DNA of 64,000 nucleotides, taken from Pteria penguin. Its lineage: Eukaryota; Mollusca; Bivalvia; Pterioida; Pteriidae. The notes under the pieces were generated by a model. It was given only the letters and a program-made list of their open reading frames with translations, was not told the origin of the DNA and ran no database searches. Location: NCBI GenBank assembly GCA_035048485.1, contig CM068584.1, positions 54,871,739 to 54,935,738 on the forward strand. The letters run 5' to 3'. The position numbers and the translations under genes are program-made. Positions 9,668 through 20,733 of this stretch are shown one piece after another. Numbering within the stretch: the first letter of the stretch is position 1; every line of letters begins with the position of its first letter.

Positions 9668-11174
9668 GCCCTTTTCACAAAAAAAAAAAAAATCTTACGA
9701 ATTGCCGTAAGTTTTTTAACTTACGAACTTCATAAGTGAATTCTTAAGTCCTTTTCACGAACGCATATGTAAGTGAAATCTTACGACAAAAACTTACGAA
9801 CAAACTTATGACAAATTCTCCCTAGCAACAAGTTGGCGCGCGAGTCCTTCAAACTTTCGATGTGAACTTTTTATGCGTATTTATGCATTATCTGTACGTA
9901 GATATATGTATTGGCCAATGCTTTATGTTATTCTCTATTTTCATAATGTAATCACATCATCATACAATCTAATTAAAACCATATCTTTATTCCGTTTCTC
10001 TATTTGTTCCACTGCGTATAAAGATCTGGTGAAACCCCGTAAGGGTTCACGTTCTGGTGACCTTTGATGAGGTCTCAGTCTCTGAAACCGTTATTTCCCA
10101 TAACCAATCAGTGACTCGGCTAGGCACGTGATAGTGACGCAATATGTAACAAGCACCGTTCAAAAACTACCTTGTGGGTCACGCACGCTGTGAATGATAA
10201 TTCCATCCCTAAGATTTTGTAGCCGATCCACTGATTGGCTGAAAATCAGAGGTCACCAGAACGTGAACCCTTACGGGGTTTCACCAGATCTTTATACGCA
10301 AAGGAACAAATAGAGAAGCGGAATAAAGATATGGTTTTAATCAGATTGATCATCATATGGAATGTTATACACGAGACATCGGCCCAGTTTCATCAAACGG
10401 CGTATGATTAGTTTGCGTAAATACCCGACTAAATTTCAAACTATTTTACGTTACATTTACATCATGCGGCGTAAAGTGTACGTTTAGCGTCGATTTAGAT
10501 GAAATTCTGTACCAACTTTTCTACCTCTTTTAAGTGTTTGCATAAATCAATGTAATGACTTTTAGGACTTCCTGTTTAATGCTTCCAATTAGTAAATAGT
10601 AAAATACATTGGCGGATCTAGATTTTTTTTTCAAGGGGGAAGAAGGGGGGGGGGGGGTGGTGCAGTTTCCCATGGCTAATGTTTTGCACTATTGGGTCCG
10701 GAAAGGGTGGAGCGCTAAAATGGTCGAAATTGACATTTTGGGGGGGGGGGGGATTTTAACTAGGGGGAAATGAGGAGTGTGTTAGTCATCTTTACTTGTG
10801 GAGACTTGTGTAGTTATCAGAATAGTTTAATCTCTGTTATGTGATGACGTATTGTTAATACTGCATGCGATTTCACGAGTCACTAGCGCATCGTGTGTAA
10901 ATGTAAGTGCGGGTTGCAAAATAAATGTATTTTAAGAGAAACATCTGTAAGAAGTACTCTTGGACTTAAGAGAATTTAAAAATATTTATATTTCATGCAT
11001 GTATTTGTACAGTAACTTTTAACTTACGACAAAAAATTTATACATACGAGTGGTATTAATCAGTTACGAACAATATTTGATTTAAGAAGTTCGTAAGGTT
11101 TTTTGTGAAACGGAACGATTTCGTAAGATTCTTCGTAAGAGAATATTTGTCGTAAGAATTTTTGTGAAAAGGGC
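9668..11174. mobile_element. non-autonomous TA-flanked DNA transposon (Tc1/mariner-like ends)
   Basis: The terminal inverted repeat GCCCTTTTCACAAAA starts at 9668 and its reverse complement ends at 11174. TA dinucleotides flank both ends (9666-9667 and 11175-11176), as expected for Tc1/mariner-type target duplication. Both subterminal zones carry many CTTACGA/TCGTAAG motifs, roughly five or six per side, in direct and inverted order. They are candidate transposase-binding sites. No transposase is encoded. A separate foldback is nested at 9965-10348, and G-rich runs lie near 10646 and 10741. Confidence 0.65.
9965..10348. mobile_element. nested foldback element with about 100-bp inverted arms
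   Basis: The arm at 9965-10066 is the near-perfect reverse complement of 10244-10348. Shared blocks include CATATCTTTATTCCG, AACAAATAGAGAAG (inverted) and GATCTGGTGAAACCCCGTAA. Each arm holds its own smaller palindrome around GTGAAACCCCGTAAGGGTTC. It lies within the TA-flanked element, so it inserted later or was captured. Nothing is encoded. Confidence 0.65.
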
Positions 11175-11176
11175 TA

Positions 11177-11952
11177 CATTTCCGTAACTTTTTACCCATT
11201 CCAAGGATTTTAATATTTCACAAAATTGTTGGCAAAGAAATGTTTCGATCCTTTGAAATTTCATTCCTTGAAGCTAAGCAATGGGAGTATTATGCCGCGT
11301 TTGGCATTCTCCTTGTTTATAAGAAACGTTGCTGCTACATTGTTATTGTGGCCGCAGGGCCCAAATTCTAGGGTCAATTCGCTTGTCATTGTGCACACTG
11401 TTTATTTTTTCCTTTGACCATATTCTTTATCTGTTAAGCGTTTGATCGGACGTTACCGTAATTACTTTTAATAATGTAATCTTTTCTTAGAATATCTGAC
11501 GTTGATTGTGTGTGTGCGCATTGTACATGATAACTAGAATGTAACAATTTCCCCCAAGGATTTGTAAGTGGTGTCGATCTAAATATGACCGCTAAAATGT
11601 CAAAATATACTAAAATCACACCAGGAAGTTAATTTTCCATGGATGGATTCACAGTCCTTCGTTCTCTTATTTTGATAATAGAGTTTTACATATATACAAT
11701 TATACGTTACACTGAAAGTGGATTCGATGTTTAATAAGACGGTCTTAAAATAACCAGTAATTGGCTTATTCGCCTATTCAGTGAGATACCCGCTGTGCTG
11801 GATTTAGGTGTTACCAACCAATACCTGGACAACCGACCGTTAATCAGTGTACACACACATCAATCACAAAAAAGTGTGAATTCAGCAAATAATAATATCG
11901 AATATAATGACCATGAAGACATATAGTGTATATCTCTAACTTTAACCGAGAT
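11177..11952. other. intergenic, nothing recognised
   Basis: No supported gene or repeat. Short open frames on both strands lack motifs. Confidence 0.3.
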
Positions 11953-12083
11953 CAGTGGCGGATGCAGCAACCTCTTCGCCGGAAAGTCGAGGTTGCATTT
12001 TTCCGAATTTCTACCAATATATATTCAACATACAGGGTTTTGTTTAAATTTTTGGCCTCTTACGCAACGCTCCTCCACCACTG
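11953..12083. mobile_element. possible small MITE with CAGTGGCGGA-type ends
   Basis: The left end reads CAGTGGCGGATGC and the right end is the inverse of CAGTGGTGGAGGAGCG. Similar CAGTGGCGGATC ends occur at 25089-25165, and one end alone near 10612. hAT-type MITEs often start this way; no 8-bp duplication was found here. Confidence 0.35.
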
Positions 12084-13019
12084 GAGGTAAAAGTCATTTG
12101 TTACCAACATACTATACTATTATAATTTTGAGTACCGATATAATTATCGACTACCGATATGTGATAAATCCAGCAAGACGCATTTCAAGTAGATGTAGAA
12201 CATGAGAAATCACGCAAGTGGTTGTACCTGAGCATTTTTCTTGACATCTTGATTTTTTTGCAGTTCAGCCGATTCATATAATGCAATAGACCATTGTGAC
12301 GTCACGTTGAACATACCTTATGTTTTTGCGGGTTTTTTTTTTTTTTTTTTGCAACATTATATAATTGTGTATTGCGGTAACACAACTGCGAAGATCCTAA
12401 AATGAAAAAAAAAACCTTCGGAAAAGTATACCGAAGACTTTCTTGACATAAGAGTGTTCTTCAAACATTTTTTTCTTGTCATGTATCTTTCTTTTTGTCG
12501 ACTACGAGTGGTGGATGGATTGGAAGTTCCGCAAGCTTTTGTATAATAAGTGGAGATCCAGGATAAGTCGAATAAAACATTTAAGTTAAACGTTTACAGC
12601 ATTTGTATTATTTCTGATCAAATATGATTTTAAAACTGTTTCTTCTTTCCAACCCTCGTCTCACCCTGCACATGTCTAAGGGACCTGGTGCAAAAATCGT
12701 TTGCTCGGTCCGTCCCTCTGTGTGCTTCCGTACTTCCCTGGCGCCAGAAAATTGTGATCATTTTCAACAGACACCAGAATTCACCAGTAAGTATATCCCC
12801 AAGCGTCATCATGTGACCCCGGGGTAGGACATCGACATTATGCTTTTTTTTGCAGCTGGGACATTTCTGTTTCACAAACGAAGTTGTTTGGCTGAAATTT
12901 TACAAGCGTTGTAATTTGATTTAATAACACACCTGTCTGTCAATGATAACAAATAATCACAAAAATTTCTTATAAAATTCCTGTTTCGTACTATTTCTGA
13001 TGAAACATTGTTGTGCTGA
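12084..13019. other. intergenic; one CRE palindrome at 12297-12304
   Basis: Poly(T) and poly(A) runs and a single TGACGTCA palindrome at 12297-12304. A degenerate repeat-like stretch lies at about 12650-12900. No gene recognised. Confidence 0.3.
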
Positions 13020-13195
13020 AAGGCCCCGTGTCGTGGTATACATGGCACGTTAAAGATCCCACACTGCTTCGGGTGAGTCCGTTACAAAGGTCAAAATTTG
13101 TATGCTCCGCATTAGACAGATGCCGTCACCATATACGTGAAATATTCGCGGTGTGACGTTACACAAAAATCAATCAACCAATCAACAGAAAATCA
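13020..13195 (+). mobile_element. 5'-truncated SINE (body and tail only)
   Basis: It begins AGGCCCCGTGTCGTGG and matches the SINE at 37583-37820 through the body (GGCACGTTAAAGATCC, GCTTCGGGT) to the tail (ATATACGTGAAATATTCG, then a CAATCAACC-rich end). The tRNA-like head is missing, consistent with 5' truncation during target-primed insertion. Confidence 0.7.
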
Positions 13196-13960
13196 AGTAA
13201 AATACCGTAATGAATCCAGACCCCAGAACCCATCTGGAACTTTTTTCCCTAACGCCGATTTTTTTTTTTCTCTTACAATTTAGACACTGCACTGCTTGTC
13301 CAAAATGCTTATATTGGAGCGTGAATATGTGTGTTAAAAGGGTTTAGGCAAATGTGTAAAAATATCTCCCCCAATATAAGCAGGATCCAGTACATGCTCC
13401 ACCAAACTTCTTTCGGAAGTTAAGGAAAAGCTTCCAAAATACTCGCATATTATCTACTAGAGAAGTGTAAACTTTTATGAAATTTGTAATCTTAGCTATA
13501 AAATGTGTTATTATTATTATTATTATTATTTTTTACTTTTCTTCCTTTTACACTACTTTTTCCAACAAACTAAAATATACTCTCTACAGTCATCGGTAAC
13601 AACTTATTCACCAAGAAAGGTTGTAGCTGATAAACGATATTGTGTTGGTTCATCCAAACACATTTTGAAAATTGAGTAATCTGAAGATACAATAAGGAAT
13701 ATGCTGGGCTTTTTGCTACTAAGTGAAACGTAAACATCACAAGAATACGACAACACACTTGGAGTCTACTTTTCGCAGATTTTACAGTCGCTATAAAAAT
13801 CTTTGTTCATCAGAAATCATTGATATAGTGACTTCCGTATTTTATCGTAGTCCTTGTTAAACACTTCGTATTTTTATCTATCAGTTTTAGAGTATTACCG
13901 ATATCACCTAATATAACTACGAGTTAACGTTGCTTAAGTAATCTTAAGGCATCACAACAG
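13196..13960. other. intergenic with a (TTA)n microsatellite near 13509-13530
   Basis: AT-rich DNA. A TTA trinucleotide run lies at about 13509-13530. No gene or element recognised. Confidence 0.3.
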
Positions 13961-14004
13961 GGGATGCTTACTCCTCCATGACACCTGATCCTACCTCTGG
14001 TTCT

Positions 14005-14100
14005 TCCAGGTGTCAATGATAACCTGTATCTCTATAACATTATAGTACCACGGCAGGTGTGTCCAGCCAGCAGGTGTCAGTGATAACCTGTATCTCTGTT
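14005..14100. repeat. short direct duplication
   Basis: The phrase CAGGTGTCA-TGATAACCTGT followed by ATCTCT occurs at about 14009-14035 and again at 14071-14097. A small local duplication in non-coding DNA. Confidence 0.5.
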
Positions 14101-14134
14101 TTAGTGGATGTTACTTATCGACTCTCGTTCGGTG

Positions 14135-14302
14135 TGTCATGTTCTAATTTTTGAATTTACTTGGGGGGTGGTAAATACAAAAATTAGAACATGACAACTT
14201 GTCATGTTCTAATTTTTGTATTTACCACCCCCAAGTAAATTGTCATGTTTTAATTTTTGTATTTACCACCCCCCAAGTAAATTCAAAAATTAGAACACGA
14301 CA
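14135..14302. repeat. large hairpin with 62-bp arms and a partial third copy
   Basis: 14135-14196 is the near-perfect reverse complement of 14241-14302. The 44-bp spacer 14197-14240 is itself a partial direct copy of the right arm. Each 62-bp arm is also internally inverted: it starts TGTCATGTTCTAATTTTTG and ends with the inverse. The result is a nested cruciform-capable structure. No coding content. Confidence 0.8.
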
Positions 14303-14389
14303 GGTGTCTTGGCACTTTACTTGTTGGAAGAAGAAATTTATCCCATGACAAGGGTATTGTATCATGAAATATGACGTATTTAAGGAATG

Positions 14390-14525
14390 GTATCGTAAAA
14401 ATATGTTATATATATATACATATTCTTTGTTTTTTCTATTAATTCTATGAAAGAATTATTCGAGAGAACTAGTGTTTCTGATATAATGGATTTTTCAAAA
14501 GGTAAACTTGTATAAAATCTATTTT
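14390..14525 (+). pseudogene. probable LINE ORF2 C-terminal remnant
   Basis: The plus-strand frame reads FSINSMKELFERTSVSDIMD then FSKGKLV and a stop near 14514. Its pattern (kxLFexxxxxxixdFxkxxxx, stop) matches the last residues of the LINE fragment at 7738-8046. It is short, so the call rests on pattern and on the downstream tail at 14751-14835. Confidence 0.4.
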
Positions 14526-14630
14526 TTTTTTTAAAGAAGTGTATTTTAATATGATTTTCTTTTAGGTAAACTTGTATAAAATCTATTTTTTTTTTAAAGA
14601 AGTGTATTTTAATATGATTTTCTTTTATTG
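14501..14630. repeat. 65-bp tandem duplication
   Basis: A block starting AGGTAAACTTGTATAAAATC and ending TATGATTTTCTTTT is present twice in tandem, differing only in T-run length. It duplicates the LINE stop-codon region. Confidence 0.75.
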
Positions 14631-14639
14631 TGGTGTATC

Positions 14640-14835
14640 TTAATTGTGTAGAGATGTGCATATTAATAATATTATTTATTTGTAGTTTCCTTATACAATG
14701 GAAGGTGGTCATTCCCTACTATTTGAATTGTTCTTTTAAACATGATTTATTTCCTGTTAACTTGTAACCATCGCGTGTAGACGAAATATTCCCAGTCCGA
14801 CGTAAAGCAACATAATATTTATCTATCTATTTGTT
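14640..14835 (+). mobile_element. LINE 3' end with SINE-like tail and (TATC)n
   Basis: The tail reads TTAACTTGTAACC, GAAATATTCCCAG and CGACGTAAAG, and ends in ATCTATCTAT. The same segment recurs at about 26340-26500, and its core is shared with the SINE tails at 13020, 37583 and 57655. Together with the ORF2 end just upstream it looks like the 3' end of the LINE whose enzyme copies these SINEs. Confidence 0.5.
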
Positions 14836-15185
14836 GTTCTATAGATGTACTTCAATATGTTATGTTTCATGTGTTATTCTCTTTCTTTCTTCTTCGTCTC
14901 CGTTCCCAGGAACTTCCACGACGTTTTTCTTTGATATCCGTATATCCACGAAACACTTTCTTATTTCCTGAGGCATTTGTATGGCTGGAGAAAAGAATTT
15001 TTAATGTTCAAATTGCCACAGTACTACAGGCATCAGAAAGTAGTAACTGTTTGGAAAATCTTCACTGGTTCCCCTAAACATTACGTGGGAGAAGTTGGAA
15101 GGTTTGGATATAAAGCTGCAGCTATGTTATTAATCATGCTCATGTAGTGCAGGAGGTTACCATCCTCTTAAATCTGAATTATTAA
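14836..15185. other. intergenic, nothing recognised
   Basis: An open frame around 14862-15077 has no recognisable motif. Confidence 0.25.
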
Positions 15186-15250
15186 ATGTTTGTGTTTTGA
15201 ATAAAACAGATAATGAACAATTTGGAGGAACCGATACTGTGAATGTCCGG
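15186..15250 (+). repeat. diverged direct repeat (second copy 17261-17325)
   Basis: Both copies read ATGTTTGTGTTTTGA, then TAAAA, GGTAATG/GATAATG and CACAATTTGGA-like text in the same order. They flank the MULE pseudogene on both sides at 2.07 kb spacing and may mark element-internal or terminal sequence. Confidence 0.5.
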
Positions 15251-15959
15251 TCTCAAGTCCCTAAGGAAAAGACAGCAAATGCCAAACGTTTGGGAATGTT
15301 GTTTATTGTCTCGCTAAATGCATTTTTGGAACAGCATTGTGCAAATGTGAGTACACTGGAAAATTTTCCGATTCATTGACCAATCGCTAAATCATGGCGA
15401 ACCAATTTCACAACAGGAATATGAATCAGATGTAAATAAGTCCGCTTTAGGTATTTTAACCTCGAAATTTTGGGATGCAAACAAATGATTTGAAATTTTG
15501 AAAAATTCTGATGATCGCGAGGCACTAGGAACAATACCCGTGGGCATTAAAAACAATTAACAAAAAACAAAGCAAATCAAGATAAAAGGACAGAAAATAC
15601 ACTCTTTTGAATACGATTGTGGTATATGGGATTCAAGCTCCAGGACTCTCCCACGTCCACTTACTTAATTACTCGGTAAATTAAAATTATTATTTCGAAG
15701 GAAAGGGGATTACTATTTTCAGAGGAAAAGCAAGAAAAATAGTGTGACAAAGTAAACTCCCAACCAGAATCATCGCAAAACTTAAATTTGTATAGATATT
15801 ATGTTCCGATGAAAAAAAGAGATAAAAGTGAGGATTTCCTATGGATAGAGGGTTCGGATATCGCCCTAGTGGAGTATCTTGGGGTCTTTTACTGGTTTTG
15901 GCAACTCACGGAAATGCAAATAAAAAAACCACACAGAATATGTAAGATCTCCCGGTGAA

Positions 15960-16720
15960 ACAATGTCTGAAATTTCAAAACTTTTGAAGTCTGATAAACC
16001 TAGTGTGGTTTACCACAAATTAAAACTTAACATGACAAGTTCACGGGCTCAGCGGAAAGGAAACATGTTTATAATAAGAAATACAAAGAAAAGAAAAAAC
16101 AAAACCCTTCAGTAAGTCATAGTCAAAATTTGGCAGATAATATTGCAAACATGGAAAACTTGGTAGCATACAGGGACACATGTAAAATCCATACTTAAAG
16201 AAAAATGGAAAGCCCCTTGTTTGATAATCTACAATGAACTATTGCTCGACCTTAAAAAACCCTGTTGTTCTAAGGAAAACTATGTTTGGGTGGACAAAAC
16301 TTACAATTTGTGTAAAATGCATGTTACGCTCACTTGCTACAAACAGACGACTGTAATACGGGAAAAGCAAACGAACACACTATATTTTTGGTCCAGTTTT
16401 TATCCACGACAATAGTGCTGCTGAAACATGCAACATTTTTCAATCACATAAGAACAAAAGTTGGTGATACAGATTTAAGCGAGCTCATGTTAGGCAGTAA
16501 TGGGGAAGGAGGGGGGGGGGGGGATAATGAATGCAATTGTTCATTCCCAGACTCAACCCACATATTGTGCGCCAAACATGTGCTGGAAAATACTACTGAA
16601 CATCTTTAGAACGAGAAGCCGTAGACAAAGAAGAACGTTTTATTGTTTCAACATACACACAATTGTTGTCTTTTACAAACAGGTATCTGTCAAAATTGAA
16701 TAAAGGCAAGGACATCCCAT
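15960..16720 (+). pseudogene. degenerate MULE transposase
   Basis: Scattered plus-strand frames align in order with the minus-strand MULE transposase at 26524-28413. EISKLLKSDKPSVVYHKLKL (from 15969) matches the SNIAKDLEKADPENL region; NLADNI follows. WVDKTYNLCKMHVTL (about 16290) matches IGIDRTFNLGPCFL with the first catalytic Asp. CNCSFPDSTHILCAKHVLEN (about 16540-16600) matches the TSFPSSEHILCTRHLQEN zinc-like CxxH site. Several frameshifts, a poly(G) insertion at 16511-16522 and stop codons make it inactive. The second catalytic Asp segment was not found. Confidence 0.65.
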
Positions 16721-17260
16721 ATTTTGGGCCCTTTATATATTCATCACAACAGTGACTTATTTTCAAAAATATTTTTCATATCATTTGTCAATAACTGTAG
16801 ATTCAAAAAAGAAAACAGAAGACATCTGACAAAGCTGTATGACACAAAGCACCAAGGACATGAACACACACACAAATCAGAAACATCAAAATCAATATGT
16901 GTTGTAATGAAGAGGCTTCTCTTTGTCAATTTAACTTACATCCTCTGTACTCGTCATATTTAATAAAGTGTCAATCAAAGGCTGTAAGGTCGTGCTACAT
17001 CAAAACCTGATCCTACATCAAAATCTGATCGGGAGAAATTATCAATCTTATTCTTGCCAAAATCTGTCTTGTTAGTGCCATCTTAGAATTCGTCAAAAAT
17101 GCTCATATTCTAAGTTTTATGGGGTTTTTTTTTTTTAAATTTGGACTGGAACCCCGTTCTACTGGCAGGAAACATCTTCCTTTCCACCACACATACAAAC
17201 ACCGGCCGTCCATACGGGTAAAAATCTCCAGTGTAACCTACCTTTTAAAGCGGAATCCTG
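16721..17260. other. region downstream of the MULE pseudogene, nothing further recognised
   Basis: It may contain further decayed transposase sequence (YLSKLNKGKDIPYFGP in one frame at about 16680-16730), but beyond that there is no clear match. Confidence 0.3.
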
Positions 17261-17541
17261 AGATGTTTGTGTTTTGAGTAAAATCGGTAATGCACAATTT
17301 GGAAGAGAAGACGCTGTAAAACACAGATAAGACAACACTGTTATCAGTAAACGTTAATGTATAACCATGTGTCGCTAATAAACAATAACTGATGATAAGA
17401 ATGAAACGGTAACAACTAAAATATTGTTTCACAGCTCTCATACTTACTCACAAGCATTATGGTAGGACGCGCCACCGGCTGATCTAGCTAGGTGGATAAG
17501 GGATGGCCACCACTCCTTTTAGTTTTTGTGTAAACAAAGCA

Positions 17542-17624
17542 ATCATTGAAGCGAGAGCGAGAGAATGGGGGGGGGGGGGGGGGGGGGTTAATACAGATCC
17601 CATCCTCTCGCCCTCGCTTCAATG
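17542..17624. repeat. hairpin with a poly(G) loop
   Basis: CATTGAAGCGAGAGCGAGAG on the left pairs with CTCTCGCCCTCGCTTCAATG on the right, around a G run of about 19 (17569-17587). One mismatch interrupts the stem. Confidence 0.6.
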
Positions 17625-18037
17625 TTCGACTTTCAACCATCGTCGATTCATCCTGCCTTTCACAAACAAGGTAGGAGAGAGAGAGAAGGGGTTGCATGAA
17701 CGCAATATTTCTTGCACGGGATATTAATGTGAAAATCATTTGACAGGGTACGTGGAAGAAAACGTTCTCGCACATTCAACATTTTCAACTAGATTTTTTT
17801 TCCTTTAAAATGTACATTTAGTGGTAATGTGTAATTTTGAATTCTGAAACAAGGACAAGAACTGCATTTTTGAATGATATATATATTTACACCACACCCC
17901 AGTCTCTGTGGGTTGTGGAGGTATGCATTACCACATTTAACTCTCCCTTCCCAGCCTTTTCGGAAAATTACTAGATCAGTCTTTATTTATGTAATTCATA
18001 TGTATGGAAATGAAGGTTTTCGATACATAGTTTTATG

Positions 18038-18242
18038 ATGCTTGTCAGTTGCTGCTATAAAAGCATACAAGAAAGCATTCAGCAATGAGGAGCTAAAAGA
18101 ACACATTCTGGATGTCTTGAAACATGCTCCGAATAAGCCAGGGGTTATTTCATTTGAAATAATGTCATATTTTTCAGACAAAAGGTCAGAAAATTTAAAG
18201 AGAGAGAGTGAGAGAGAGGAACTTGTGACCCATACGGATTAA
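18038..18242 (+). CDS. possible exon of unknown function
   Basis: After an acceptor-like TGATGCTTGTCAG the frame reads AAIKAYKKAFSNEELKEHIL, then DVLKHAPNKPGVISFEIMSY, and ends in a charged, Glu/Arg-rich tail. The composition looks protein-like (helical, amphipathic) and unlike the surrounding AT-rich noise. I do not recognise the family. It could be part of the nearby MULE element or a separate gene fragment. Confidence 0.25.
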
Positions 18243-18645
18243 AGCTTGATGACAAAAACAGTGAAAAACTAAGGGTTGATATATACATTTTTTTTCAAGT
18301 ATTTTCAGATGTTTGTATCTGCAGTATTTTCAAATGTATATGTTTGCAAGTATTAAATTAACGTTATTGAAACATTATGAACAATTTTTCGTGATGCTTC
18401 TGTGTTAACGAGGAACAAAACTTCAAAGTCAATTTTTGAAATAAATAGCATCGTCCTCTATTACTTCAATGGAAACTACCGTCATATTGTTATAATTTCT
18501 GATAGGTATTCTGTAATTTCTCCAAGTAGTGGTATTTTCGATATCATTAAGTCACTGACCCTCTTCATATCGCTTCTATGACCACAGCGAGCAAATACAC
18601 TCCATTGTAACACCATTACTCCCTCTAAGACGTCTACCTAATGAT

Positions 18646-18795
18646 TAATTATTGTTTAACGTCACTCCGCGATTATTTGTTGTATACAGTGACGTCATCT
18701 ACCTGATGCGTCTCCATAAAATTTATATCTAAAGGACCCGCGCAATAGGGATATTCTACGTGTCACTTTCACTGTTTCATCCGAAAAAAAAAAAA
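18646..18795 (-). mobile_element. diverged SINE fragment
   Basis: Matches, with many substitutions, the tail and body of the minus-strand SINEs at 6190 and 34751 (TTAACGTCACTCCGCGATTA, TGACGTCATCTACCTGATGC, GACCCGCGCAATAGGGAT, CATCCGAAA). The tRNA-like head is absent. It ends in a poly(A) run at about 18784. Confidence 0.6.
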
Positions 18796-18879
18796 AAAGA
18801 ATAGATAATTATATCTAGATATAACGATCTATGGAAACATGCCATCTGCTCTATTATTCCCTTTGACGATACATAACGC

Positions 18880-19545
18880 AATGCCAAGGGACCCATTAAG
18901 GGTAACATCAATGAAATGATAGTGGGACATTGCATTATTGTCTTACAATTCTCTTTTCGTGGGAACTAAGCAACGTCGTTTCATTTCACTCGTTACACCA
19001 ATATAAAATGTATATTATAACTATTATTCTAAGTAATATTAAACGACCTATAAAAGTGGCGACATCTACAGGGTTTGCATTGACCCAAAATTAGCAATGA
19101 CCTTGTTTTCTACGCAACAGCTGGGAATGCTGAATATCTTTCATTATAAGCATAACAAAACCATAACTTACGTTGTGTTTAATAAACAAGAAAACTACCT
19201 ACTACAGTGTAATTCTTGCATAGTCATCTGCCCAATAATTCAGTCATTTATTCATGTGGACGTCACCAAGCAAAACACAGGGGCTCAGTAGGGGTAACAT
19301 CTATAAATAACGATAATGAAACATTGCACTATTGTCTAACAATATTCTCTTTTTATTCAAATATCAGGAACGTCAGTTCAATTTACTCATTACACCGATA
19401 AGATATAATTATATGTATCAAGTTTCATTCCAATGAAAAAACGTAGTACACCAAGAAATAAGGACTTCTTACAGTGGCGATATCTATCTGGTTTGCATCG
19501 ACCCAACCTTCGTCAGGGTTATCTCTAATTGACCTATGCGGTCGT
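18880..19545. repeat. degenerate tandem duplication, about 400-bp unit
   Basis: Unit 1 (about 18895-19095) and unit 2 (about 19290-19545) share GGGTAACATC, GGACATTGCA-like, TATTGTCTTACAA, CTCGTTACACCAATA and GTGGCGACATCTACAGGGTT-like phrases in order. A third match to the last phrase lies at about 24892, beyond the Gag-TatD gene, so this may belong to that element's flanks. Confidence 0.5.
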
Positions 19546-19923
19546 AATTTGATAAGCATTATTTTGACCAATCAAGCCGGCGGTTGTACCGCGCAATGGG
19601 TATACTCACCTTGGAGATTCCGCGGCATTCATAACGCGCTTGGTTGTGCTTAGTTACTTTATTATTACAGTGGTACTCTCGTTGTATTCCATGCAAGACT
19701 GTTGATTAGCAAACGAAAAAGGAGATTGGTAGCTGCTGTAAAGCTTTATATGGAAAACATATGATCATACCCGGTCAGCAGTAATTCGTAGTTATATTCC
19801 AAAAAGTTCCGACTTTACAACAAAATACAAATCAAAGGAGGGAAGGGGGGGGGGGGCACGTAATGAGTAGTGTTTTGAACGTGAAAACACACCAACCCAT
19901 AACTGTGTACAATGTATTAATAT

Positions 19924-19955
19924 TGTGGTAGAATTGGTCGGGTTCGACATTTGTA
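19924..19955 (+). repeat. 32-bp exact direct repeat flanking the Gag-TatD gene (second copy 24839-24870)
   Basis: The two copies are identical over 32 bases, start TGTGGTAGAATTGGTCGGG and lie 4.9 kb apart on either side of the retroelement-like gene. They begin with TG as LTRs do, but similarity fades quickly beyond 32 bp, so an LTR call is not supported. They could be relics of terminal repeats or copies of another dispersed repeat. Confidence 0.45.
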
Positions 19956-20733
19956 ATCAATGACTTGACCTGTAATATCACGAGGTGCACCACATGACAG
20001 ATATATACAGCTAAGGACCGACGGCGGCGCATTCGATTTCCAGACAGCTTATCTTCTCGTATTATCAAGGTATTTCTTGCTATTTCATGTTTGTCAAGTT
20101 TATTACCTTTATGCATACTTGTAATAAGCAAACATATTGCTAATATACAATAGTGGCGTCGCCGGAATTGAATGCGATACCTACGTATATATATATTTGT
20201 TATTGTCTTACAATTCGTAAAACTTGGGTTGTCGAGACATTTTTTCATTAGACACGTGTTTCAGTTGTTTTCTCGTTGTATGGTAGTTTAACTTTTATAG
20301 TTTTTACTATCGTTAATGACAGAAAAAATCATATTTATTATTATTTTTGCGTGTCATTTGTTGTTTCATTGTATTTTTGAGAAAATTAAACACGTACACG
20401 TGGAAACACTTAATTCGCGCAAGTGGTGATTTGTTTACGTGTCTCTTTCTCATGTAAGTTTCAACATTACACGAACATTAAATATTTGTAATAATACTTT
20501 ACAAATATTTTGACAATAGTTTGTCAGGGTATAAATTGGAGATATATTTTGCATTTCTTATTGTGTGACAGTGTTGCTAATTAGTTATAACTGTCGTAGA
20601 TGAGATTTTTTTCATAATATTTCCATTTATGTTTTGGATGTTTATCATGTGTGAGTGAGTTTGCATGTGGAATATCTGAGTTTCCTTATTGCTTTTTGTT
20701 GAGGTTCAAATTTGTTTTGCACTAATTAGAAAA

